This document shows positions 17,684-25,527 of a DNA stretch of 64,000 nucleotides, in pieces. The translations under genes and the position numbers were made by a program. The stretch lies in assembly GCF_030409605.1 (NCBI RefSeq), contig NZ_JAUFQG010000004.1:1800501-1864500 (forward strand). The letters are read 5' to 3'. Source of the stretch: Simiduia curdlanivorans (GTDB lineage Bacteria > Pseudomonadota > Gammaproteobacteria > Pseudomonadales > Cellvibrionaceae). Numbering within the stretch: position 1 is the stretch's first letter; each line of letters begins with the position of its first letter. A model generated the notes under the pieces. That model saw only the letters and a program-made list of their open reading frames with translations, did no database searches and had not been told where the DNA came from.

Positions 17684-17740
17684 TTTGAGCCGAATAGTCA
17701 CTTTTTTCGGCTCATTCCGTGAGCCAAATAGCGTCATATC
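17684..17740 (+). repeat. repeat family C, copy 2 (fossil Fic-type operator)
   Basis: Aligns with the Fic upstream region: GTTTGAGCCGAATAG, TTTCGGCTCATTCCGTGAGCC. The similarity also covers about 25 bp to the left. No Fic gene follows. Confidence 0.65.
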
Positions 17741-17891
17741 GCACTGGATATGACGATTTTTTAAGAAAATGTAAACATATCGTTTTGACATGTCGATGCC
17801 ATCGACATGTAGGAAATGCGAGTCACTAAGGGAGCAGTAATAATCGCCTCAGGGCCCGTTTTGTCATAGCGCTGCCTTTAATGGCAAGGAT

Positions 17892-17918
17892 AATACAAAG
17901 ATTGACAATCTTTGTATT
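17892..17918 (+). promoter_or_regulatory. palindromic operator of the second parDE operon
   Basis: Perfect inverted repeat with 12-bp arms (AATACAAAGATT at 17892-17903, AATCTTTGTATT at 17907-17918) and a 3-bp spacer, about 45 bp before the antitoxin ATG. Same geometry as the operator of the first parDE pair but unrelated sequence. Confidence 0.8.
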
Positions 17919-17962
17919 TCTACCTAGCCTCTCTTGAAGCAATATCGACCCTTGGAGGCATC

Positions 17963-18220
17963 ATGCATATCTCACTTACAGCCGAGCTAGAGTCTCGTGT
18001 TAAAGCCAAAGTTGAAACGGGCTTGTACAACAATGCCAGTGAGGTCATTCGCGAGGCCCTGCGCTTTATGGAGACCCATGAAGATTGGATTCGCGAAGTG
18101 AAATTGGCGCGTTTGCGGGAGCAACTACAGGTTGGTGCAGATCAGCTAAACCGTGGTGAAGGGATAAACATCGCGTCAAAAGCCGCGTTGGATACACTGT
18201 TCGACGACATTCAGCGCTAG
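17963..18220 (+). CDS. parD: ParD-family antitoxin (second copy)
   Basis: 85 aa from the ATG at 17963, which has GGAGG 6 nt upstream; a longer frame to 17912 would run into the operator palindrome. Ribbon-helix-helix N-terminus: HISLTAELESRVKAKVETGLYNNASEVIREALRFMETHE. The C-terminal part (REQLQVGADQLNRGEGINIASKAALDTLFDDIQR) is the ParE-binding tail. It differs strongly from the parD at 14.1 kb, so the two pairs are separate acquisitions and not recent duplicates. Confidence 0.9.
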   Translation: MHISLTAELESRVKAKVETGLYNNASEVIREALRFMETHEDWIREVKLARLREQLQVGADQLNRGEGINIASKAALDTLFDDIQR

Positions 18221-18226
18221 CAAGCG

Positions 18227-18517
18227 GTGCACGTTTATGCGTTGTTAATAGCACCCGCCGTAAAAGAAGACTTAAAACGTATCTATGATTTTGGGCTTCA
18301 CCAATGGGGCAAAGCGCAATCCGATAGCTATCTGAACGTGCTAAAAGATCAACTTTGGATGCTTACAGAGCAGCCGCTCATGGGAGTGGAACGCCCCGAA
18401 CTCCTGCCACACACCCGAAGCCTTCCTGTTCAAAGTCATACCCTGTTTTACCGCATCACCGCTACGCACATTGAAATTATACGGGTGCTCCACGGTCGCC
18501 AAGATCCGCATCGGTAG
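18227..18517 (+). CDS. parE: ParE/RelE-superfamily toxin (second copy)
   Basis: 96 aa starting at GTG, 6 bp after the antitoxin stop. ParE features: LLIAPAVKEDLKRIYDFGLHQWGKAQSDSYLNVLKDQLWMLTEQPLMGVERPEL, then RSLPVQSHTLFYRITATHIEIIRVLHGRQDP. RVLHGRQDP is the typical C-terminal motif of ParE toxins. It appears intact and cotranscribed with ParD. Confidence 0.9.
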   Translation: MHVYALLIAPAVKEDLKRIYDFGLHQWGKAQSDSYLNVLKDQLWMLTEQPLMGVERPELLPHTRSLPVQSHTLFYRITATHIEIIRVLHGRQDPHR

Positions 18518-18539
18518 CTCAAGTAGCGAAATAGTATTA

Positions 18540-18669
18540 CTTGTCACTTTTGTGCGAACAAAAGTAACCCAGTCGGAGAGGAGACCACGCATGAATATGC
18601 GAGTGACCAAAGGGAGCGGTAATAATCGCCCCAACTCCGCGCTGATCCTGTCAAAGCACGCCATTAAAG
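18540..18669 (+). repeat. repeat family B, copy 2
   Basis: Palindrome GTCACTTTTGTGCGAACAAA followed by GTAACCCAGTCGGAG, GAGACCACGCATG, GCGAGTGACCAAAGGGAGC and CCCCAACTCCGCGCT. The same order occurs at 21617-21762; at 21852-21940 the middle part is deleted. A piece (GCGAGTCACTAAGGGAGC) is at about 17818-17837. Confidence 0.75.
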
Positions 18670-18742
18670 CAGTGTTAGCTGGCGTAGCGTCTGATGAGTG
18701 TTACACAGGGATCGTTGACGCGAAACACAGCCATAAAAACAC

Positions 18743-19102
18743 TTAGGCCTGAAGTAAACGACGCTGAAGTAGTGACTGCATATCGCGGCGACCATCTGCA
18801 ATCACCATGACATACACCTGTTCGTCAATAACGCGATAAATAATGCGGTAAGGCTTGAAATAGATTTCGCGGTATTCGCGCATCCCCAGAGCCAGCAACT
18901 CGTTGGCATAAGCACCGCGTTCCGGATTGTCAGCTAGGCTTGCAAAGGCTTCTTCTATTTTGGTGAGAACGTAATCGGCCTTTTCTGATGTATCGTGAAA
19001 CTCGATATAGTCATACAAATCTTCAAGATCAGACGCGTATTGTTCATCACAGCTACCGAGTAGCTCATCAGCTGCTTTTGCCCCGGTTTCGAAGTCTAGC
19101 AA
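18743..19102 (-). CDS. RelE/ParE-superfamily toxin
   Basis: Up to 119 aa. The toxin fold is visible in YASDLEDLYDYIEFHDTSEKADYVLTKIEEAFASLADNPERGAYANELLALGMREYREIYFKPYRIIYRVIDEQVYVMVIADGRRDM, including RIIYRV and the closing DGRRDM. The start is uncertain: the longest form begins at a TTG inside the antitoxin gene, but the real toxin may begin nearer YASDLEDL. RelE types cut ribosome-bound mRNA while ParE types hit gyrase; I cannot say which. It is paired with the overlapping Phd/YefM-like gene. Confidence 0.85.
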   Translation of the reverse strand: MLDFETGAKAADELLGSCDEQYASDLEDLYDYIEFHDTSEKADYVLTKIEEAFASLADNPERGAYANELLALGMREYREIYFKPYRIIYRVIDEQVYVMVIADGRRDMQSLLQRRLLQA

Positions 19103-19343
19103 TCACATCACTCGCAGGTTGCACCTTGCCTTCTTCAATCTGGCGCTGCCCCAGAGCAAGCATCTTCAGTAGTGCAATCGTTTCCTGGGTTTGTTCATAG
19201 CTCTTTATGCCTTGTATGACTGCCTTGGCTTCGCCGTTTTGGGTGATAACCAGAGGTTCAGCCTGCGCAGACAGGTTGCGCACAATTTCGGCAGCATGCG
19301 CCTTTAGGTAGCTGATGGGCTTAATTTGACCAGATAGTTTCAT
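19068..19343 (-). CDS. Phd/YefM-family antitoxin
   Basis: 91 aa from the ATG at 19343 with GAGGTGA upstream. The Phd/YefM fold appears in IKPISYLKAHAAEIVRNLSAQAEPLVITQNGEAKAVIQGIKSYEQTQETIALLKML, with the conserved ITQNGEAKAVI strand. The C-terminal tail binds the toxin. It lies upstream of and overlaps the toxin gene by about 35 bp in the listed forms, the standard antitoxin-first order. Confidence 0.92.
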   Translation of the reverse strand: MKLSGQIKPISYLKAHAAEIVRNLSAQAEPLVITQNGEAKAVIQGIKSYEQTQETIALLKMLALGQRQIEEGKVQPASDVIARLRNRGKSS

Positions 19344-19431
19344 AGTCACCTCGCGTAGGGCCAAATTTAGTTCTTAAACAGCTCTTTGGTCAATGCAAAA
19401 TCCACCTGCGGCCACTCAGATGGCCGCCCCA

Positions 19432-19615
19432 CGGATGGCCGCCTCACCCCATTAACCCCAAAATGTGAAACTTTGAAAGGGCGCTACGAAACGGGGAGGG
19501 GGGTGAAGCGGAGGGCGGAGAAACAACAAAAGCTTGTGGCCGACCTGCGGATGGCCGCCCCGACCTATTAACCCCAGAATGGAAAGCTTTGAGTGGGCGC
19601 CACGAAACGGGGCGG
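19432..19615 (+). repeat. repeat family A, copies 2 and 3
   Basis: Two copies in direct orientation (19432-19497 and 19547-19615) about 50 bp apart, each with GGCCGCC, a CCCCATTAACCCCAAAATG-like core, a CTTTGA block, GGGCGCTACGAAACGGGG. No gene is supported between 19344 and 19668. Confidence 0.75.
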
Positions 19616-19668
19616 GGAACCAAGAGCAAAGCCTTGGGTTAAATCGATGCTCGCTACCTGAGCGTAAA

Positions 19669-19983
19669 TTACATGCGGTCGCATACAGCTTCCCACTGTT
19701 GTGCGTATCCTGCATTTTCTAAATAGCCGCCAAATATATTCAGCAACCGCTGCATCCAGCGTTCAATGTGCAGCTCGCCTGCTATCGCTATGCCGTTTTT
19801 TTCATCGAGTGCAGATTGATCTAGCATGCACCAATAAAATTCGGCGATGGCGGTGGCTTCCATAGCGCTCGTTACTGGCTGTTGGCCGGCAATAATGGGT
19901 TTTAGGTGTTCGTCGGCAAGGCTATTGCTGTAGTGAATGGCAATTTCCTGCGCTTTTTTATCATATCCGCTGTAATCGAGCAT
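19669..19983 (-). CDS. hypothetical protein, 104 aa
   Basis: I do not recognise a family. The product is an all-helical acidic protein (KKAQEIAIHYSNSLADEHLKPIIAGQQPVTSAMEATAIAEFYWCMLDQSALDEKNGIAIAGELHIERWMQRLLNIFGG is its middle region, read with gaps). It is flanked by repeats and stands alone. The helical, acidic nature and the context would fit a small immunity or antitoxin protein, but there is no direct evidence for that. Confidence 0.6.
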   Translation of the reverse strand: MLDYSGYDKKAQEIAIHYSNSLADEHLKPIIAGQQPVTSAMEATAIAEFYWCMLDQSALDEKNGIAIAGELHIERWMQRLLNIFGGYLENAGYAQQWEAVCDRM

Positions 19984-20033
19984 TTACCTTTATACGCCTT
20001 TGATTGGGAACGCCATTTAATTTTCTATGTGCC

Positions 20034-20075
20034 AGCTATTGGTATATGTTAACCACGATATGGTTTTTATAAACC
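20034..20075. repeat. diverged copy of the 17.5-kb operator cluster
   Basis: GCTATTGGTATATGTTAACC, then GATATGGTTTTTATAAACC match the block at 17522-17560 (CTATTGGTATATATTAACC, AATATGGTTTTTGTAAATC). No winged-helix/nucleotidyltransferase pair follows, so it looks like a fossil. Confidence 0.6.
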
Positions 20076-20307
20076 CCGCTGTGGTTTTAGCTAAGTAGTG
20101 GGCTGTGTGCAGTTGTTTAACCGTGGGAGTGCGTCCTCATTCGGTCAGCACTGAACTGGCGGTAATCCCGCCTGTTGGTATGCAGTGCTTAAGTTATTTT
20201 TAGGTTGTGGTGGTTCGCTGGTACCGCTTTATGCTGTTAATGTTGCTGTAGCTTCCCGCGAAGCGATATAGTTGTCCCAATTTTGCCAGCCGTCAGGGAA
20301 GGACCCC

Positions 20308-20913
20308 ATGCCAAAGCCGATTAGCTCCCAGAAATACGTTTTTAAAGACCCTGTTAGCAGGAAAATCGATTGGTTTGCATCACTCGATAAACCTACCCTG
20401 TCAGACTTACGCGCGGTAGAAACCATTGCACAGATAGAATGTGGGTTGGATACCTACCGCTGCAGTGTCGAAAAAATGTCCCAAATCGAACTGGAAGCCG
20501 AGGCCCATCAATCAAAGCGTTTAGCTGAGTTCATGGAGATCACCAGTGATCCTCGGCCACACCCTAAGTGCCATGCGCATGCCATTGTATCTGGGCATCA
20601 TAAATTAGCTGTTACTCAGCGTGCGGTATTAGCCTGGCTCAAAGTTCGTATTGATGATCCGGTCAATGGTTGCTGGTTGCCTAGAAATACGGCTGCTAAG
20701 TCTGAGATGCCTAGTAGCCTAAAAAATGCGGTGCCCCATAGTCGAATTCACCGGTACAATTACTATTTTTGGTTGGATAGAGTGATCAGCTTTGAGTTGA
20801 CTACTACGCCAGATTCGCTAATGAAGGCGCTCAAAATGATTGAACTTCGCTTGCAGGCGGGTAAACCACCAAGTTATGTGATGAACAAAAAAGGCGTTGG
20901 GCTACCCTTATGA
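20308..20913 (+). CDS. AHH-type HNH/Endo VII nuclease toxin (stand-alone)
   Basis: 202 aa from the ATG at 20308 (GGAAGGA upstream). The C-terminal half carries the AHH nuclease pattern: HPKCHAHAIVSGHHKLAVTQRAVLAWLKVRIDDPVNGCWLP, then NAVPHSRIHRYNYYFWLDRVI, with the conserved His residues of the HNH/Endo VII superfamily. AHH domains normally form the C-terminal tip of polymorphic toxins; here the N-terminal 80 residues are short and lack an Rhs, PAAR or secretion domain, so this is a stand-alone or displaced tip. The next gene overlaps by 4 bp and is an Imm11-type immunity protein. Confidence 0.8.
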   Translation: MPKPISSQKYVFKDPVSRKIDWFASLDKPTLSDLRAVETIAQIECGLDTYRCSVEKMSQIELEAEAHQSKRLAEFMEITSDPRPHPKCHAHAIVSGHHKLAVTQRAVLAWLKVRIDDPVNGCWLPRNTAAKSEMPSSLKNAVPHSRIHRYNYYFWLDRVISFELTTTPDSLMKALKMIELRLQAGKPPSYVMNKKGVGLPL

Positions 20914-21461
20914 TTTACTCTGTGCACCCAGACTATCAAAACTATTGCTTGTTCAACATGGAAGCAAAATCGACACGTGCTGTACTGGGTGAAGACAGCC
21001 TTTTCCACGTAAATCATGCGCCGGTATCTGTTTTGGCTCGATGGGCACCGGTAGCGCTGGATTTTTTCAGTGCTGGCGCCAAATCGGTTACTGCCATTGC
21101 CGACGTCACTGCCTATCAAGGTCGCCTTTATCTCAATGAAAAAGCGCGAGAGGCATTATTGCCGATTATTGCAGCCAATGGCGAATTATTGCCCGTGTAC
21201 TATGAGGCTGGTGAAGGCTTTGTTTTCAATTTGCTGGCGGTAGAAGATCAAGCGTTAGATACAAAGCTGTGCACTAAAAATGAGTGGGGCGATATTACTT
21301 GGATTGCGTTCCATGAACAGCAAGTTCGCGCCGATGTGTTTCGCATTAAATACGATGGCTACAGCAGCGTATTTTGCCGAGAATCTTTTAAAAACGCCTA
21401 TGAAGCAGCTGATCTTAAGGGGCTTTTGTTCACCGAAAACCTCGCTCCAGAACCCGCTTAG
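20910..21461 (+). CDS. Imm11-family immunity protein
   Basis: 183 aa, ATGA overlap with the AHH nuclease gene. Imm11 (DUF1629-type) pattern: an Asp-rich first half, LYLNEKAREALLPIIAANGELLPVYYEAGEGFVFNLLAVEDQALD, then ADVFRIKYDGYSSVFCRESFKNAYEAADLKGLLFTENL. Imm11 proteins bind and block the nuclease of their partner toxin in the cytoplasm. Two more members lie at 29.0 and 36.1 kb. Confidence 0.85.
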   Translation: MIYSVHPDYQNYCLFNMEAKSTRAVLGEDSLFHVNHAPVSVLARWAPVALDFFSAGAKSVTAIADVTAYQGRLYLNEKAREALLPIIAANGELLPVYYEAGEGFVFNLLAVEDQALDTKLCTKNEWGDITWIAFHEQQVRADVFRIKYDGYSSVFCRESFKNAYEAADLKGLLFTENLAPEPA

Positions 21462-21516
21462 TTACAAATTCATTCCTCTCTTTTTTAGCCGATTAGCCAC
21501 TTTCAATAGGATCATG

Positions 21517-21548
21517 TTGTGAGCCAAAAAAGACTTTATTCGGCTCAG
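21517..21548 (+). repeat. repeat family C, copy 3 (fossil Fic upstream region)
   Basis: GTGAGCCAAAAAAGACTTTA then TTCGGCTCAGTACCATAAC match the right half of the Fic operator region and continue toward the Fic start, but no Fic gene is present. Confidence 0.6.
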
Positions 21549-21616
21549 TACCATAACAACGGCGGTACTTAACGGCACTGGCTATAAACGATCATTTTAT
21601 AAATCTGATTCCCTTT

Positions 21617-21940
21617 GTCACTTTTCGTGCGAACAAAAGTAACCAGCCGAAGCGTAGCGGAGACCACGCATGGAAATGCGAGTGACCAAAGGGAGCGGTA
21701 ATAGTCGCCCCAAACTCCGCGCTTATCCATTCAAAGCATCCCATTTAGGGGCCGCGAAACAACCGCACCCGAAGCGTCGGAACCGGTCGAGCGGCATCGA
21801 GATCCAGCGGATGGTAGTCCCATGGAGGGAGGCAATTATTTTTGAGTTCTCTTTGTCACTTTTGTGCGAACAAAAGTAACCCAAAGTCGCCCCAACTCCG
21901 CGCTTATCCAGTCAAAGCCTCCCATTTAGGGGCCGCGAAA
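21617..21940 (+). repeat. repeat family B, copies 3 and 4
   Basis: Copy 3 (21617-21762) is full length; copy 4 (21852-21940) has the same ends (GTCACTTTTGTGCGAACAAA and CTCCGCGCTTATCC...CCCATTTAGGGGCCGCGAAA) with the middle about 70 bp deleted. They are direct repeats about 240 bp apart. Confidence 0.75.
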
Positions 21941-21967
21941 ACAGGTGTCCTACCTGATCGTCGCTTA

Positions 21968-22237
21968 ATGGGCCGTCCTGACCCATTAACCCCAAAATGG
22001 GACGCCTTGAATGGGCGCTACGAAACGGGGTGAGTTAGAGCAAAAGCAAAAGGCGCTCAGAAAGCCCTACGGCAAAAATGGAATTTATGGTGATGCGCGT
22101 TCTGGAGCTTAGGAGTAGAGGTAGTGGCAGGAGCCAAAGAACTGCTAATTGGCCGCGCCTCCCATTAACCCCAAAATGTGAAACTTTGAATGGGGGGCGA
22201 AACCATTGGCCGCAAGCCGGATGGCCGGACCCCGCAA
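21968..22237 (+). repeat. repeat family A, copies 4 and 5, plus one 22-bp unit
   Basis: Copies at 21968-22030 and 22149-22206. The second is followed by a single unit of the 22-bp repeat seen in tandem at 13837-13960, so the 22-bp unit and family A belong together. Between 21462 and 22616 I see no supported gene; the frame at 22078-22425 runs through the repeats. Confidence 0.7.
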
Positions 22238-22616
22238 GTAAAAAGCTACTGATCTCATCCCATCAACCATCTGCAAAGCATTTCTCAAAACTTATCTCGA
22301 AGGTTCAAGACAACAGCCTGTCCGGGACGACAGTTCAGCGGGTGCGGCGCTGGCTTCAAAGGAGTGGCGGTTTAGTTGCCAATGGCTTTTCAAAAGAAGC
22401 TTTAGGCGCCACTAAAACCGAATAATTGTCTTAAAATTCTGGCACTTAAGTTTAGTTTTGGGTAGTGTCGACGGACCACGGAAGTTGGTCAGCTCAAAGG
22501 GTTGCACGTAAAGAATGGTAGTTAACTCGAGGGTAAGTTGGGTGTCGTTGAACCTAATTAACTTAGCCATATTCAATTTTGTAATTCGAAGCTTTGAAGT
22601 TTAAGCGGGATGTAAA

Positions 22617-24065
22617 TTGTCAAATAAACCAAAAATATACGACAGCGCTAACAGTTTAGATTTGTCACTCGAAAATTTGGTTGATATCTATCGAAGGCTG
22701 GGCGTTGATCGTATTATATATAAAATATTGGCCCCGAATGACAACAGTAAAAACCAACCCTATCTTGCGGGCCACTTCACTGACATTGGCTTCATTCCAA
22801 CGGGGGAATTGCAGGCGAGCGCTTCTACATCAACAAAGACGAATGATCCTAAGCGCCAGATTAAATTTACAGCAGGACTTAATTTTCACTGGTTATCACC
22901 AGAAGGTCAGGTTTATCCGGCGCCAACCGCGAAACTAATCTATTATCCCCAGTTCCCAGAAGTTCGACTTTCAGGTTTTTTACAAGGCTCGCCTATAGAT
23001 ATGGGTGGCTGGATGGACCCGTCCAAATTAGGCCGCTCGGAAGGGCGTGTTTTATTATTTGGTGTTAGAAGTGATGGCGCAATTTTTGCGTTTCTAGCTA
23101 CCCCTAATTCTCGGGTTTCTCGGGAGATCCATGGGGAAAAATATTATGTCCTGAGTAGTGTGCTTCGGGAACTACCTTACGCTAAGCATAAGCCTATTAC
23201 GGAACAAACTGAATTCGCAATCCGAGAAAATCTGGCTCCATATCACGTAGAAAGTGATGCCCGTCGGAAATTAATATCTGAGTTAAGGCGTATTTATCTT
23301 GCGGGGCAAATTACTAGTAAGAAGCTGAATCGAGATGGAGTCGCTAACGCCTATACTGCAAGAAACGGAGGTGGTTATACCCTCGAGGCTGAGTTGGGAA
23401 TTATGCCCAACGGCATAGCTGAGCCGGACTATCATGGCTGGGAAATTAAGCAGTTCGGTGTAAAGAAGTTTGAATTGGTTGGTAGTAAGGCGCTAACTTT
23501 AATGACCCCAGAGCCAGATGGTGGGCTTTATAAAAATGAAGGTGTTAAATCCTTTATCCGTTCTTACGGTTATCGTAGTGCCAATATAGCTGACCGGTAT
23601 GACTTTACTGGACGGCATTTTGCAAGCAGAATCTGCGAGAAATCTGGACTTACATTGGTGACAACTGGTTTTGATTGTGGCAGTAAGTCAATGGTCGATG
23701 CTACGGGATTTATTGGCTTGCTGGATAAAAATGATAATATTGCCGCAAGCTGGAGCTATACAAAACTACTTACACATTGGAAACAGAAGCATGCGCGCGC
23801 GGCTTATATACCATCCATCGCGATTGATTTACCAGATGGCCATCGCGCATATTGTTATGGGGGAAATGTACGTCTCTATGAAGGAACGGATATTAATAAA
23901 TTGCTTGGTGCCATAGTGGATCAACATGTTTATTATGATCCCGGCATTAAAATGGAGCAGGCCTCCACCAAGGAAGTAGTTAAGAAACGTAGTCAGTTTA
24001 GAATAAAGTCCAATGCGCTCGATTGCCTCTACAATAAATTAGACGAGGTTGATGTAACATTATAA
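22617..24065 (+). CDS. MvaI/BcnI-family type II restriction endonuclease
   Basis: 482 aa starting at TTG. N-terminal half: a DNA-binding-like region (FTDIGFIPTGELQASASTST, LLFGVRSDGAIFAFLATP). C-terminal half: the MvaI/BcnI-type nuclease, with GGYTLEAELGIMPNGIAEPDYHGWEIKQF, where D and E-x-K fit the PD-(D/E)xK active site, then TGRHFASRICEKSGLTLVTTGFD. MvaI cuts CCWGG and BcnI CCSGG, and the neighbouring methylase is Dcm-like, so a five-base CC-N-GG type site is plausible. The gene converges on the methylase gene with 1 bp between stops. Confidence 0.78.
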   Translation: MSNKPKIYDSANSLDLSLENLVDIYRRLGVDRIIYKILAPNDNSKNQPYLAGHFTDIGFIPTGELQASASTSTKTNDPKRQIKFTAGLNFHWLSPEGQVYPAPTAKLIYYPQFPEVRLSGFLQGSPIDMGGWMDPSKLGRSEGRVLLFGVRSDGAIFAFLATPNSRVSREIHGEKYYVLSSVLRELPYAKHKPITEQTEFAIRENLAPYHVESDARRKLISELRRIYLAGQITSKKLNRDGVANAYTARNGGGYTLEAELGIMPNGIAEPDYHGWEIKQFGVKKFELVGSKALTLMTPEPDGGLYKNEGVKSFIRSYGYRSANIADRYDFTGRHFASRICEKSGLTLVTTGFDCGSKSMVDATGFIGLLDKNDNIAASWSYTKLLTHWKQKHARAAYIPSIAIDLPDGHRAYCYGGNVRLYEGTDINKLLGAIVDQHVYYDPGIKMEQASTKEVVKKRSQFRIKSNALDCLYNKLDEVDVTL

Positions 24066-24066
24066 A

Positions 24067-25527
24067 TTATTCATTACTTTTAATAATTGTGGTCAAATAC
24101 GGACTAATTAGATCAGCTACAGCTTGAAATACAGGAACAACTACTGAATTCCCAAACTGTTTGTAAGCGCGAGTATCTGATACTGGTATTTTGAATTCTT
24201 CATCCTTTGAAACGAAGCCCATCAAACGAGAGCATTCCTGTGGTGTCATACGTCGCGGTCGACCACATTTTAGCTTGTCAGTTTTCATGTCATCTTGGTT
24301 TATCAATATCTCGGACCCATCTTTGTAATAACGCGCTGAAAGTGTACGAGTTACATCCGTTGTATTGCGTGTGACCATCCCATAGCCAAATCCATTGCCT
24401 TTGGCTTTGTGCTTGGCGGCATAGTTGTAAAGGTATTGCCACAGCTTTGGAGTTAGTGTGTATTTATCGTCAACTTTGGTATTTGGTTCTAGAATGTCCT
24501 TTAGGGTAGGTCGTGACTGTGGTTTTGGAATATCCCTGAGATCTATTTTTTTATCCAGATCAAGTTTTTTAACGATATCAGCACGGATACACAATAATAC
24601 GATTCGCTCGCGGTGTTGTGGTACATAGTGTATGCCATCAATGATTTTTGGATCAGGTTTGTCGTCGTTAAGGTTGGCAATCCAGTAAGCTTGCTTATCC
24701 TTAAATATCTTCTTACTGAACAGGGTTTCCTGGTGATCAGGCAGGTTACTGATGACTTCTTTGATTACTTGAAAGGTAGTGCCGTTATTATGACTCTTTA
24801 GATTTTTAACGTTCTCTAAAACTGCTACCGGTGGCTGCTTCACCATCAATATTCGGCAGATATCAAAAAATAGCTGCCCTTGATCTGGACAATCAAAACC
24901 ATGTACACGGTTGAGTGCGTTTTTTTTGGATACGCCAGCTATAGAAAATGGCTGGCAAGGGAACCCTGCTAGCAATACATCATGGTCTGGCATGGCTTTC
25001 GCAATATAATTTGCCTGCTTCTTACCGGTAAGAGGAGTGTCGTCTTGATCTTTGGGTTGAGTGATCGTCTTTATATCGGAAACAAACTGGTGTTCTTCGC
25101 AGCTTTGCCAATTTGCTTTGTAGGTTTTTTGCGCATATTCATCCCATTCACAGGTTAAGACGCACTTCCCGCCAACTTTACTAAAAGGTTTTCTTATTCC
25201 GCCAATACCGGCAAATAGATCAACAAACAAAAATTTATTACCGTCCACTGAAGTAGGTAGTAATTCTTGTAGCTTTTTATACTCGTGGAAACTTAGACCT
25301 TGTGAGAAGTTTTCAAGGATATAAGTCTGCTCTATTGTTAATTTCGATTGATTTTCTTTGGCAGCCGTCTTGAATTCTTTACGCAGCTTAATTAGATACT
25401 TTACCCGATCAGCTTTTAAGCCTGTTTCCTCTACCAGCTTTTGCGGGTACCACCAGTCAAACAATTCAAATAGGTGTAAGGCCTCATTAAGATGAAGATT
25501 TTTCGCTTGTTGATTCATGGGAGACAT
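24067..25527 (-). CDS. DNA (cytosine-5) methyltransferase, Dcm/EcoRII-like
   Basis: 486 aa. C5-methylase motifs in order: motif I FVDLFAGIGGIRKPF; motif IV AGFPCQPFSIAGVSKK with the catalytic Cys; motif VI PPVAVLENVKNL; motif VIII HYVPQHRERIVLL; target recognition region; motifs IX/X RRMTPQECSRLMGF and YKQFGNSVVVPVF. The N-terminal extension of about 95 residues with a helical segment resembles Dcm and M.EcoRII (about 470-480 aa). It protects the host genome against the convergent endonuclease. All catalytic motifs are intact. Confidence 0.93.
   Translation of the reverse strand: MSPMNQQAKNLHLNEALHLFELFDWWYPQKLVEETGLKADRVKYLIKLRKEFKTAAKENQSKLTIEQTYILENFSQGLSFHEYKKLQELLPTSVDGNKFLFVDLFAGIGGIRKPFSKVGGKCVLTCEWDEYAQKTYKANWQSCEEHQFVSDIKTITQPKDQDDTPLTGKKQANYIAKAMPDHDVLLAGFPCQPFSIAGVSKKNALNRVHGFDCPDQGQLFFDICRILMVKQPPVAVLENVKNLKSHNNGTTFQVIKEVISNLPDHQETLFSKKIFKDKQAYWIANLNDDKPDPKIIDGIHYVPQHRERIVLLCIRADIVKKLDLDKKIDLRDIPKPQSRPTLKDILEPNTKVDDKYTLTPKLWQYLYNYAAKHKAKGNGFGYGMVTRNTTDVTRTLSARYYKDGSEILINQDDMKTDKLKCGRPRRMTPQECSRLMGFVSKDEEFKIPVSDTRAYKQFGNSVVVPVFQAVADLISPYLTTIIKSNE

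Noticed and set aside
13966..22206. Integron cassette array with family A as attC sites
   Set aside because: The core CATTAAC lacks the RYYYAAC/GTTRRRY pairing, genes lie on both strands and no intI is present.
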